Shown one piece after another: positions 17,703-25,659 of a stretch of 64,000 bases of DNA. Origin of the DNA: UBA10646 sp046296295 (GTDB taxonomy: Bacteria; Bacteroidota; Bacteroidia; Chitinophagales; Chitinophagaceae); the NCBI GenBank assembly GCA_046296295.1, contig JBKBLG010000008.1, forward strand, positions 1 through 64,000. The letters run 5' to 3'. Below the pieces are notes generated by a model. That model was not told the origin of the DNA. It saw only the letters and a program-made list of their open reading frames with translations, and searched no databases. The position numbers were made by a program, and so were the translations under genes. Numbering within the stretch: position 1 is the first letter of the stretch; each line of letters opens with the position of its first letter.

Positions 17703-18944
17703 ATGAAAAATTTACTGCTATTAGTCCTACTAATATTATCCTACACATACAATTCTTCTGCTCAAAATTATTCCAAAAAAGACGCTAAGAAGATAATTTC
17801 TAAAAGTGTTGATGCCATTAAAAAAATCAATTCTATTATATACCGTATAGAAAATTCAAATAAATCATTCAGCAGCGAAGATACTTCAATACTAGAAGGA
17901 TACTGTTCGCTTTTAAAAGTAAATAAAGACCCAATAGGCAATTACCATCGGCTACAAGCGAATTGGATTTCAAAGGGCAAGACTTCAACTGTTGTTCAAC
18001 TATACGATGGAAAGAAAATCAGTAGAGGGTCTATAAATAATAATAGCATCGAAAGAAATACTATATACAATGTAGCTACCGATGGCTACAATGCGATAAA
18101 TGGTAACCAACTCAGAGATTTGTTATACAACAATGCTTTTGATGTGGGTTTCATGAAACAACTAACTTCAATTATAGGTAGGTTTTTCATAGAAAATTGT
18201 ATTATGATTGATACAATGTATAAAGACGTAGAATGTTTTAAAATTACATACAAAATGAAAAATATGCGTGGTGAAGATGCTATACAAGACTCCTACCACC
18301 AATACATTGTTTCAAAAGAAACGTATTTACCTATCGCATATATTTTTTACGGCAACTTTAAAAAAATGCCTTTGTATGAATCAACAGTGGTTGATTATAT
18401 TTCTATCAACCAAATAACCGACCCCAATATTTTTACAGTTACAGAAAATAATAGCGATAATACAACAGTAGTAATTACTGATAATCATACGCAAAAGCCT
18501 GTAAGCATTCAAAATATTTACAATTCGTTTGACAGTAATACAATGCTTTCGATTGTGGGTAGTAATATCAATTATCTACATGCCTTAAAAGGCAATATTA
18601 TTGTACTTGATTTTTGGTATTTAAGTTGCCCACCATGTTTAAAGCTGATGCCTAAAATAAATGAAATACACAACGAGTTTAAAGATAAAAACGTAGTTGT
18701 TATAGGCATCAATGACATTGATGATAGTGCTTCAATAAAAAAATTTCACAGTCTACATCAATATCAATACGCAACAACATATAGATCATCTATACACTTT
18801 GCCAATATGTTTGGTATAAATTCATTCCCAACTACAATCATTATTGACCATGAGGGTAATGTTGTTAAAACATTTACCGGTAACTATAATAACGTATCTA
18901 ATGAAATTAAGAAGTCAATTCAAAGTCTGCTTAAAAAACAATGA
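17703..18944 (+). CDS. TlpA-like periplasmic thioredoxin-fold protein with large N-terminal domain
   Basis: 413 residues. A signal peptide (about 1-20, ending NSSAQ) is followed by a 250-residue N-terminal domain resembling outer-membrane lipoprotein-sorting/DUF4412-like folds (IYRIENSNKSF, CFKITYKMKN). The C-terminal thioredoxin domain (about 280-410) has the redox motif CPPC (Cys309, Cys312) in FWYLSCPPCLKLMPKI and the cis-Pro loop NSFPTTII. The likely role is thiol-disulfide exchange in the periplasm; the partner is unknown. AT-rich, like the preceding lipoprotein gene. Confidence 0.75.
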   Translation: MKNLLLLVLLILSYTYNSSAQNYSKKDAKKIISKSVDAIKKINSIIYRIENSNKSFSSEDTSILEGYCSLLKVNKDPIGNYHRLQANWISKGKTSTVVQLYDGKKISRGSINNNSIERNTIYNVATDGYNAINGNQLRDLLYNNAFDVGFMKQLTSIIGRFFIENCIMIDTMYKDVECFKITYKMKNMRGEDAIQDSYHQYIVSKETYLPIAYIFYGNFKKMPLYESTVVDYISINQITDPNIFTVTENNSDNTTVVITDNHTQKPVSIQNIYNSFDSNTMLSIVGSNINYLHALKGNIIVLDFWYLSCPPCLKLMPKINEIHNEFKDKNVVVIGINDIDDSASIKKFHSLHQYQYATTYRSSIHFANMFGINSFPTTIIIDHEGNVVKTFTGNYNNVSNEIKKSIQSLLKKQ

Positions 18945-18984
18945 CCAACAGCACCAATAAAAAATTGATGGCTTACATTTATGC

Positions 18985-20409
18985 ATGCTTAAATCATTCA
19001 TATCTTCTTTAGCTATACTTTTATGTTGTTACACGTCCGATGCCCAAACTTTAGCAGGCAATTGGATTGGACAATTAGATATTGGCTTTGAAATAGCTGT
19101 AATGCTTCAGGTTACCCAACAGCCCGATAGCACCTACACGGCAACTTTCAGCATCCCCGATCAACGCTTGAAGTACATGCAGTGTGCCAAACCACAAATG
19201 CGTAACGATAGCATTTTGGTGAATATGCCCATGCTACAAGGTAGATTCATTGGCAAACTTTCAAAAAACACCTGGAACGGATTTTTTATACAAAGAGAGC
19301 AAATAATGCCACTAGTACTACAACGTAGTGCACAACCACTGGCATTTACAAAACCACAAACACCAACGCCGCCTTATACCTATGCTTCCGATAGTATTAC
19401 ACTAGAAAACAACGTTCAAAACATTACGCTAGCAGGTACACTTACGCATCCTACTACACAACAACGCTATCCTACAGTGATATTGATTACCGGCAGTGGT
19501 CCTCAAGACAGAGATGAAACCATTGGCAACCACAAACCCTTTGCCGTTTGGGCTGATTATCTCACTCAAAAAGGGTATCAAGTACTTAGATTAGACGATA
19601 GAGGTATGGGCAAAAGCAAGGGTAACTTTGTAAAAAGTACCACTTTAGATTTCGTAACTGATATACATGCTGCTGTTGATTATGTAAAAAAACTCAATAC
19701 TACCGATACCAATAATATCATACTCATGGGGCATAGCGAAGGCGGGTTAATAGCCCCGATTGTTGCTACTGAACGTACCGATATTAAAGGTATTGTATTA
19801 CTTGCAGGTACAGGTGTAACCGGCTATGAAGTATTGCGTTCACAAATCAAAGCATTGGTGATGGCGAACCGCAAAGCATCAGAAAAAAATGCTACGGCCT
19901 ATCAACAATTATGGACTACCGGTATGCAAATTGCGCTACAACAAAAAGATACTGCCATCGGTATGCAAGCAGCCAGAAATGCAGTTGCTACATGGTATCA
20001 ACAACATGCCGATAGTAGCCTTGCACAAGAACTCGGGTACACTTCTTTAGCGGTTGCCACCACCGACATGATGAATAATATGAAAAGTTTTTATAGTCCG
20101 TGGATGCAAACATTCTTACAACTCAATCCAGCCGAGTATTTATCAAAACTGCGCTGCCATGTGCGTGCCCTATTTGCCGCAAGGGATATTCAAGTAATTC
20201 CAGCAGTGAACGAGCCTGCAATTTCAAAAGCAATTGCCCGTAGCAAAGCAGCATCGTATGCTACCAAAACATTACCACAACTCAATCATTTGTTGCAACA
20301 GTGTAAGCAATGCAATGGCAATGAGTACATGGCATTATCTGAAACAATAAACCCCACCGCTTTAACAACAGTAGGGTTATGGCTACAAGAAATTTGTACC
20401 TTACGGTAA
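18985..20409 (+). CDS. Secreted alpha/beta hydrolase (serine aminopeptidase S33-like)
   Basis: 474 residues. A signal peptide (about 1-20, ending TSDAQ) precedes an N-terminal beta-rich domain (GNWIGQLDIG...) of about 110 residues, then an alpha/beta hydrolase. The oxyanion region is LITGSGPQDRDE and the nucleophile elbow GHSEGG holds Ser251. Family members include periplasmic esterases and peptidases annotated as S9/S33; the substrate is unknown. The final codons (Thr-Leu-Arg-stop) come from an exact copy of the 14-bp motif. It is convergent with pyrH, with only 6 bases between stops. Confidence 0.82.
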   Translation: MLKSFISSLAILLCCYTSDAQTLAGNWIGQLDIGFEIAVMLQVTQQPDSTYTATFSIPDQRLKYMQCAKPQMRNDSILVNMPMLQGRFIGKLSKNTWNGFFIQREQIMPLVLQRSAQPLAFTKPQTPTPPYTYASDSITLENNVQNITLAGTLTHPTTQQRYPTVILITGSGPQDRDETIGNHKPFAVWADYLTQKGYQVLRLDDRGMGKSKGNFVKSTTLDFVTDIHAAVDYVKKLNTTDTNNIILMGHSEGGLIAPIVATERTDIKGIVLLAGTGVTGYEVLRSQIKALVMANRKASEKNATAYQQLWTTGMQIALQQKDTAIGMQAARNAVATWYQQHADSSLAQELGYTSLAVATTDMMNNMKSFYSPWMQTFLQLNPAEYLSKLRCHVRALFAARDIQVIPAVNEPAISKAIARSKAASYATKTLPQLNHLLQQCKQCNGNEYMALSETINPTALTTVGLWLQEICTLR

Positions 20410-20411
20410 AT
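20398..20411 (-). repeat. Exact copy of ATTTACCGTAAGGT motif at a stop codon
   Basis: The motif encodes the end of the S33-type hydrolase and contains its TAA stop (20407-20409). It ends 5 bases from the convergent pyrH stop. Confidence 0.9.
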
Positions 20412-20415
20412 TTTT

Positions 20416-21135
20416 TTAACGTACGAGTGTACCTACATTTTGGCCCTCAACAACACGCATTAAATTACCCGGACGGTTCATATCAAATACAATGATGGGG
20501 AGTTTGTTTTCCATACACAAGGTAAAGGCCGTCATATCCATTACTTTCAATCCTTTGTTAATGCATTCTTCAAAGCCCACTTGCTCGTAACGAGTAGCGG
20601 TAGGGTCTTTTTCCGGATCGGCCGTGTATATACCATCTACACGAGTTCCCTTTAAAATAACATCTGCTTTCACTTCAATAGCACGCAGGCTACCGGCAGT
20701 ATCGGTAGTGAAGTATGGGTTACCGGTGCCTGCTCCAAAAATTACCACACGTCCTTTTTCTAAATGCCGTAACGCTTTTCTACGAATGTAGGGTTCCGCT
20801 ACTTGCTCCATATTAATTGCACTTTGCAAGCGAGTATACACGCCAATTTTTTCGAGCATGGCCTGCATAGCCATTGCATTAATTACAGTTGCCAACATAC
20901 CCATGTAATCGCCATGAGCACGTTCAATGCCACTATCGGCTTCGTTCATACCACGATATATGTTACCACCACCAATTACAATAGCTACTTGTACCCCAAG
21001 CTCTGTTACTGCTTTAATATCTTGAGCATACTGTTCAATAATTTTTGGATCAAATGGGTCGCGGCTGTTGGGGTTATTGCCAAGCAAAGCCTCCCCTGAA
21101 AGTTTTAATAAAATTCTTTTGTACTTAGGTAACAT
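20416..21135 (-). CDS. pyrH: UMP kinase
   Basis: Phosphorylates UMP to UDP in pyrimidine nucleotide synthesis. 239 residues, the normal size. Amino-acid-kinase fold with the N-terminal RILLKLSGEALLG, the glycine-rich GGGNIYRG loop, the UMP site around AHGDYMGMLATVINAMAM, and FGAGTGNPYFTTDTA. Ends with the conserved hydrophobic region LPIIVFDMNRPGNL. In many bacteria pyrH is next to frr; here no frr is visible and the next gene on this strand is pheS upstream. Confidence 0.96.
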   Translation of the reverse strand: MLPKYKRILLKLSGEALLGNNPNSRDPFDPKIIEQYAQDIKAVTELGVQVAIVIGGGNIYRGMNEADSGIERAHGDYMGMLATVINAMAMQAMLEKIGVYTRLQSAINMEQVAEPYIRRKALRHLEKGRVVIFGAGTGNPYFTTDTAGSLRAIEVKADVILKGTRVDGIYTADPEKDPTATRYEQVGFEECINKGLKVMDMTAFTLCMENKLPIIVFDMNRPGNLMRVVEGQNVGTLVR

Positions 21136-21177
21136 AAAATTGTGTTTGTACTATGTAAAGGTTCTTAAGGCTTCAAT

Positions 21178-22206
21178 TTATAATGCAGCGGTAAACTGTT
21201 GTAAAAAGCGAACATCATTCTCACTAAACAATCGCAAATCTTTGATTTGGTATTTGAGCATAGTAATACGTTCTACACCCATGCCAAAGGCAAAGCCGGT
21301 ATATTTATTCGGGTCAATTCCTAAATTCTCTAAAACTTTCGGATGCACCATACCACAGCCTAAAATTTCTACCCATCCGGTGTGCTTACATACATTACAA
21401 CCCTTCCCGCCACAAATCAAACAGCTAATATCCATTTCGGCACTTGGCTCGGTAAAAGGGAAATAACTAGGGCGAAAACGCACCTTCACATCTTTACCAA
21501 ACATTTCTTGTACAAAAAAGTACAAGGTTTGCTTTAAATCGGCAAAGCTCACATGCTCATCAACATACAACCCTTCAACCTGATGAAAGAAACAATGGGC
21601 TCGGGCGCTAATGGTTTCATTGCGGTATACACGCCCCGGACAAATTACTCGAATTGGCGGCTTTTGCGATTCCATAATACGAGCCTGTACACTACTGGTA
21701 TGCGTACGCAACAACCAATCGGGGTTTTGAGCAATGTAAAAAGTGTCTTGCATATCACGTGCCGGATGGTGTTCAGGCAAGTTCATAGCACCGAAATTAT
21801 GCCAATCGTCTTCAATTTCCGGGCCTTCTGCTATAGCAAAACCCAGGCGTTTGAAAATGCTCACAATATGGTTACGCACCATACTAATTGGATGACGGCT
21901 ACCAACTGCTATAGGGTATCCGGGCAGACTAACATCGAAGTTAATGGCAGTATCGGCTTGGCTTTCTTGTGTTGCCCTTAGCGCTTCGTAGCGAGCTTCA
22001 ACAGATTGTTTGAATTCGTTCAAAAGTAATCCGAAAGCTTTCTTTTGTTCATTGGGTACATTTTTCATTTCACCCATAATAGCTTTCACAAGGCCTTTGG
22101 TACCAAGATATTTAATACGGAAGGCCTCCACAGCATCGGCATTGGGGGCTTCATAGGCGGCAATTTCTGCTTTAATCTGTTCAATCTGTTGCAACACTTG
22201 TTCCAT
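21178..22206 (-). CDS. pheS: Phenylalanine--tRNA ligase alpha subunit
   Basis: Catalytic subunit of the alpha2-beta2 enzyme that charges tRNA-Phe. 342 residues from the preferred start: an N-terminal coiled coil (about 1-85), then the class II synthetase core with GSRHPIS, motif 2 around RNETISARAHCFFHQVEG, FTEPSAEMDI, a CxxCxGxGCxxC zinc-like stretch, and motif 3 GMGVERITMLKY. An upstream in-frame start (22239) would add 11 residues, but a -7 box lies at 22213-22220, within that extension, so the start is MEQVLQQIEQ at 22206 and the transcript is nearly leaderless. The beta subunit gene pheT is not in the window. Confidence 0.95.
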   Translation of the reverse strand: MEQVLQQIEQIKAEIAAYEAPNADAVEAFRIKYLGTKGLVKAIMGEMKNVPNEQKKAFGLLLNEFKQSVEARYEALRATQESQADTAINFDVSLPGYPIAVGSRHPISMVRNHIVSIFKRLGFAIAEGPEIEDDWHNFGAMNLPEHHPARDMQDTFYIAQNPDWLLRTHTSSVQARIMESQKPPIRVICPGRVYRNETISARAHCFFHQVEGLYVDEHVSFADLKQTLYFFVQEMFGKDVKVRFRPSYFPFTEPSAEMDISCLICGGKGCNVCKHTGWVEILGCGMVHPKVLENLGIDPNKYTGFAFGMGVERITMLKYQIKDLRLFSENDVRFLQQFTAAL

Positions 22207-22212
22207 AGGCTG

Positions 22213-22220
22213 CAAAGATA
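22213..22220 (-). promoter_or_regulatory. pheS -7 promoter element
   Basis: Minus strand TATCTTTG fits the Bacteroidetes -7 consensus. Its last base is 6 bases from the pheS ATG, implying a leaderless or nearly leaderless mRNA. No clear -33 box was found. Confidence 0.55.
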
Positions 22221-22275
22221 ACGGCCAAGCTACTTGCACTGCTTGAAAAATTACAATGGGTAAGAAATACCACCG

Positions 22276-22309
22276 CCTTACGGCAAATGCGTTAACATTT
22301 ACCGTAAGG
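22276..22309. repeat. Inverted pair of the 14-bp motif forming a hairpin
   Basis: Arms 22276-22289 (CCTTACGGCAAATG) and 22296-22309 (CATTTACCGTAAGG) are complementary except for one base, around loop CGTTAA. The right arm belongs to an exact motif copy. The hairpin lies between divergent pheS and the YceI gene, so here it is not at a gene 3' end. Confidence 0.85.
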
Positions 22310-22310
22310 T
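22297..22310 (+). repeat. Exact copy of ATTTACCGTAAGGT motif
   Basis: Right half of the inverted pair between pheS and the YceI gene. Confidence 0.9.
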
Positions 22311-22418
22311 TATTTCTTATCCTACATCAATTTTTTAGCCATAAGATACTATCACATTTGCCAAACAATTACATGTACATACATGTATATATTATTGCAA
22401 CACAAAAACAAAACACGT

Positions 22419-23003
22419 ATGAAAAAAGTATTTTTTGCACTATTCAGCCTTGTAAGTTTGGTAACTTCGGCTCAAACCAAATGGATTGTAGATGCTAGCC
22501 ACAGCAATGTAAAGTTCAGCGTTAGCCACCTTGTAGTATCTGAGGTAGAAGGTAGTTTCAAAGTGTATAATGGTAGCATTGTTAGCCCTAACGCCGATTT
22601 TCAGGGTGCTACCATCGACTTCGCCGTAGATGTTTCGAGCATCAACACCGACAACGAGAGCCGCGACAAGCACCTTAAGGGCGACGATTTTTTCAATGCC
22701 GAAAAGTTCCCTCAAATGACTTTTAAAAGCGTAAGCTTTAAGAAAGTAAAAGGTAACGAATACGAATTGGTAGGCGATTTAACCATTCGCGATGTAACCA
22801 AGCGTGTTAAATTTAAAGTTACTTACGGTGGTACTGTTAAAGACCCTTGGGGTAACACCAAAGCTGGTTTCAAAGCTGTAACAACCATCGACCGTTTGGC
22901 TTATGGATTAAAGTGGAACACTTTAACAGAAGCAGGTGGTGCCGTAGTTGGTAAAGATGTTGAAATTCGTTTGAACCTAGAGTTTGGTCAAGCTAAAGGT
23001 TAA
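22419..23003 (+). CDS. YceI-family periplasmic lipid-binding protein
   Basis: 194 residues, exported (signal peptide MKKVFFALFSLVSLVTSAQ). The mature part is the YceI lipocalin-like barrel: WIVDASHSNVKFSVSHLVVSEVEGSF, then DFAVDVSSINTDNESRDKHL and the FFNAEKFPQMTF signature. The family binds isoprenoid-type lipids; the cellular role differs between organisms and is not fixed here. The start at 22419 gives the signal peptide; the upstream frame from 22383 is not needed. A strong terminator follows. Confidence 0.92.
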   Translation: MKKVFFALFSLVSLVTSAQTKWIVDASHSNVKFSVSHLVVSEVEGSFKVYNGSIVSPNADFQGATIDFAVDVSSINTDNESRDKHLKGDDFFNAEKFPQMTFKSVSFKKVKGNEYELVGDLTIRDVTKRVKFKVTYGGTVKDPWGNTKAGFKAVTTIDRLAYGLKWNTLTEAGGAVVGKDVEIRLNLEFGQAKG

Positions 23004-23025
23004 TACCACCTTCTCATCAATCAAC

Positions 23026-23054
23026 AAAAGCAGCCGTAGGGCTGCTTTTTTTTT
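23026..23054 (+). terminator. Intrinsic terminator after the YceI gene
   Basis: AAAAGCAGCC, loop GTAG, GGCTGCTTTT, then a long T run. A motif copy follows 6 bases later. Confidence 0.9.
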
Positions 23055-23059
23055 GGCAC

Positions 23060-23073
23060 ACCTTACGGTAAAT
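23060..23073 (-). repeat. Exact copy of ATTTACCGTAAGGT motif
   Basis: Exact 14-mer just downstream of the YceI terminator in an intergenic region. Confidence 0.9.
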
Positions 23074-23196
23074 GCAACCCAACCAATGCCAATAACCAAG
23101 CAAATTTGACCTAGCATTCACCACCGATTGTTGTAGTAACAGCATCTATGCCTTATGTTTGTATAGACCGCCTGAACATAGGAAGGCGAAGCTTCA

Positions 23197-24489
23197 ATGA
23201 CGGAACTCTTTATCATTCTTGGATTGATTATTATGAATGGCTTGTTTTCAATGGTAGAAATTGCCTTGGTAAGCAGCCGAAAAGTGAAACTCGAAACTCA
23301 GGCAGCCAAAGGCGATGTTAAAGCCAAAGCCGCATTAGCATTGGCCAACAGGCCCGATACTTTTTTAAGCACAGTGCAAATAGGCATTACACTTATTGGC
23401 ATTTTAACGGGTATTTTTTCGGGCGAACACATGAAAGCAGACTTCATCGATTTCTTTGGAAGCAAAAGCCTCACAGCACCTTATAAAAATGTATTTGCAA
23501 CTACAAGTGTAGTTATTATCATCACCTATTTATCGTTGGTAATAGGCGAGTTGGTGCCTAAACGTATCGGCTTAAGCAACCCCGAAGGCATTGCGAAAGC
23601 AGCAGCAGCACCCATGAGAATTGTAATGCTGGTTACCTATCCGTTTATTTGGTTGCTTTCTGCAAGCACTACCCTATTAGTGAAGCTATTGAATTTGAAA
23701 GCCAACGATAGCCAAGTAACAGAAGAAGAAATTAAAGCTATCATTAACGAAGGTACCGAGCACGGTGCAATTGAAGAGGCAGAACAAGAAATTATTGAAC
23801 GTGTATTTCATTTAGGCGATAGAAATATTACAAGTTTAATGACACACCGAAGCGATATCATTTGGCTAGATATTACCCAAACAGTAAGTACTGTTAAAGC
23901 ATTCGATGGCGATAGGGTTAAAAGTGTGTATCCTGCTTGTGCAGGCAGCATAGATCATATTAAAGGCGTAGTAACTTTAAAAGATGTTTTCAAAGCCGAT
24001 GAAAATACCAGCATTAGTGCCTTAGTAAAGCCCGCTATGTACGTACCTGAAAATAATACTGCCTATCAGGTACTAGAAAAGTTTAAAGCTACAAAAGTGC
24101 ACCACGCTTTTATTGTAGATGAATATGGCACACTTCAGGGTATTATTACCCTCAACGATATTCTCGAGGCTATAGTTGGCGATATTCCGGAACAACACGA
24201 AGACAATTACGAAATTGTTTCTCGCGATGATGGCTCGTACCTGGTAGATGCACAAATACCTTTCTACGATTTCTTAAGCAATTTTGAAAAAACAGAATGG
24301 CTAGAAGATGAGGCTGGCAATTACGATACACTAGCAGGCTTTATATTACACTATTTACAACGTATACCTGCAACAGCCGATAAATTACATTGGCGTGGCT
24401 TCGATTTTGAAATTATAGATATGGATGGCCACCGTATCGATAAAATTCTCGTTCGCCTAAGCGATGAACTAAAAAAAGATATGGATTAA
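23197..24489 (+). CDS. CNNM/CorC-family transmembrane protein (HlyC/TlyC group)
   Basis: 430 residues. The N-terminal CNNM (DUF21) membrane domain has about four helices (1-180; MNGLFSMVEIALVSSRKVKLE near 13-33, GELVPKRIGL). A pair of CBS domains follows (about 205-325; LMTHRSDIIWLD, VDEYGTLQGIITLNDILEAIVGDI), then a C-terminal CorC_HlyC domain (about 345-425). Members are linked to magnesium or divalent-cation transport; the old haemolysin name is not supported by function here. The stop overlaps that of the convergent DUF6702 gene by a few bases. Confidence 0.92.
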   Translation: MTELFIILGLIIMNGLFSMVEIALVSSRKVKLETQAAKGDVKAKAALALANRPDTFLSTVQIGITLIGILTGIFSGEHMKADFIDFFGSKSLTAPYKNVFATTSVVIIITYLSLVIGELVPKRIGLSNPEGIAKAAAAPMRIVMLVTYPFIWLLSASTTLLVKLLNLKANDSQVTEEEIKAIINEGTEHGAIEEAEQEIIERVFHLGDRNITSLMTHRSDIIWLDITQTVSTVKAFDGDRVKSVYPACAGSIDHIKGVVTLKDVFKADENTSISALVKPAMYVPENNTAYQVLEKFKATKVHHAFIVDEYGTLQGIITLNDILEAIVGDIPEQHEDNYEIVSRDDGSYLVDAQIPFYDFLSNFEKTEWLEDEAGNYDTLAGFILHYLQRIPATADKLHWRGFDFEIIDMDGHRIDKILVRLSDELKKDMD

Positions 24490-24968
24490 TGAAAGCTAAA
24501 ACTTGCTTCTGCAGTTGGGTAAGTAAGCTTCGTAGTTCGTTCAGCACCTCCAATTTTAGTGTGTACAATATTGATTTGCTCTTTTTTAAAGTCGTACAGC
24601 AATGTATTTTTTATTTGCAACTGTGTAGGCAAAGGCATTACGGCTGTTTCAAAATACACCCATACACTTTCACCGATAACTTCATAGCCCACATACTTTA
24701 TAGCCAACAGCTTACCATTACTATTAAGCTGCAAATGCTGTTGAATATATCCGTTAAGCCAAGCATCGGCCTGTTTGGGGTTGGCCGGATGTGTTAAATC
24801 TACCTTCTGCTGCGGATGTTGCTGCTTTATAGTAGCCTCCATATCGTCGGTAAAAATTCGTACACTCAACTCTATCACTTTGTCTTGCTCATTATATTGA
24901 ATATCCGTTACGCTTACATACAACGGATGCAACATTATCAGCAGCCACTTGCACAACCATACCGCCAT
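24486..24968 (-). CDS. DUF6702-type protein
   Basis: 160 residues from the preferred start MAVWLCKWLL; a short hydrophobic N-terminus suggests export or membrane anchoring. The mature sequence HPLYVSVTDIQYNEQDKVIELSVRIF is typical of the family I know as DUF6702, which often sits next to HupE/UreJ-like genes, as here (divergent, 88 bases away). Function unknown. A longer frame to 25031 exists, but 24968 gives a normal N-terminus. Stops overlap with the convergent CNNM gene. Confidence 0.65.
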   Translation of the reverse strand: MAVWLCKWLLIMLHPLYVSVTDIQYNEQDKVIELSVRIFTDDMEATIKQQHPQQKVDLTHPANPKQADAWLNGYIQQHLQLNSNGKLLAIKYVGYEVIGESVWVYFETAVMPLPTQLQIKNTLLYDFKKEQINIVHTKIGGAERTTKLTYPTAEASFSFH

Positions 24969-25056
24969 AATACCTATTATTTTTTGCAGTTTGACGAATG
25001 CAATATAGTTTACGACACTACTATTTACCAAGAACTAAATTGTACGGTACCTGCAC

Positions 25057-25638
25057 ATGAACGATTTTGGGCTTTACTTGCAAATGGGCTTTGAGCATAT
25101 ACTCGATATTCATGGTATCGATCACATCCTATTTGTTACTGCCTTGTGCCTGCAATACTCACTCAAAACATGGAAGCAACTACTTGTAGCCATCACTGCT
25201 TTTACTATTGGGCATAGCATTACCTTGGCACTAAGTACTACCAATATTGTTACTATGCCAAAACATATTACAGAATTGCTTATTGCGATTAGTATTGTAT
25301 GCATGGCTTTTCTTAATTTATTTACCCGCAAGGGCATTACCTATACTCCAACACAGCAACGGATTGCTTACGGAATTACGCTTTTTTTTGGTTTAATTCA
25401 TGGCCTTGGTTTCAGCACCTTGCTTAAAAGCTTATTAGGCCAATCGGCAAGTATATGGCAGCCATTACTAGCCTTTAATATTGGCTTAGAGTTAGGACAA
25501 ATTATTATTGTTTCAGCTGTTTTATCGCTTATATACCTTACGGTAAATGTGGCAAAAGCACCGCATAAATATATTGCTGGCGCCATCAATGTAGTAATAG
25601 CACTACTAGCATTGCAAATGGTAACACAACGAGTATAA
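25057..25638 (+). CDS. HupE/UreJ-family membrane protein
   Basis: 193 residues with about six transmembrane segments. The N-terminus has the family signature GFEHILDIHGIDHILF, whose histidines and aspartate are thought to bind nickel or a similar metal; GHSITLAL and FGLIHGLGFS follow. In hydrogenase and urease loci these proteins import nickel, but the Bacteroidetes members paired with DUF6702, as here, have no shown substrate. An exact 14-bp motif copy in the gene encodes Tyr-Leu-Thr-Val-Asn in a membrane helix. The M1 peptidase gene follows 21 bases later. Confidence 0.8.
   Translation: MNDFGLYLQMGFEHILDIHGIDHILFVTALCLQYSLKTWKQLLVAITAFTIGHSITLALSTTNIVTMPKHITELLIAISIVCMAFLNLFTRKGITYTPTQQRIAYGITLFFGLIHGLGFSTLLKSLLGQSASIWQPLLAFNIGLELGQIIIVSAVLSLIYLTVNVAKAPHKYIAGAINVVIALLALQMVTQRV
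25535..25548 (-). repeat. Exact copy of ATTTACCGTAAGGT motif inside the HupE/UreJ gene
   Basis: Encodes Tyr-Leu-Thr-Val-Asn in a predicted transmembrane segment. Confidence 0.9.
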
Positions 25639-25659
25639 ATTTTAAATTCTGATAGTGTA

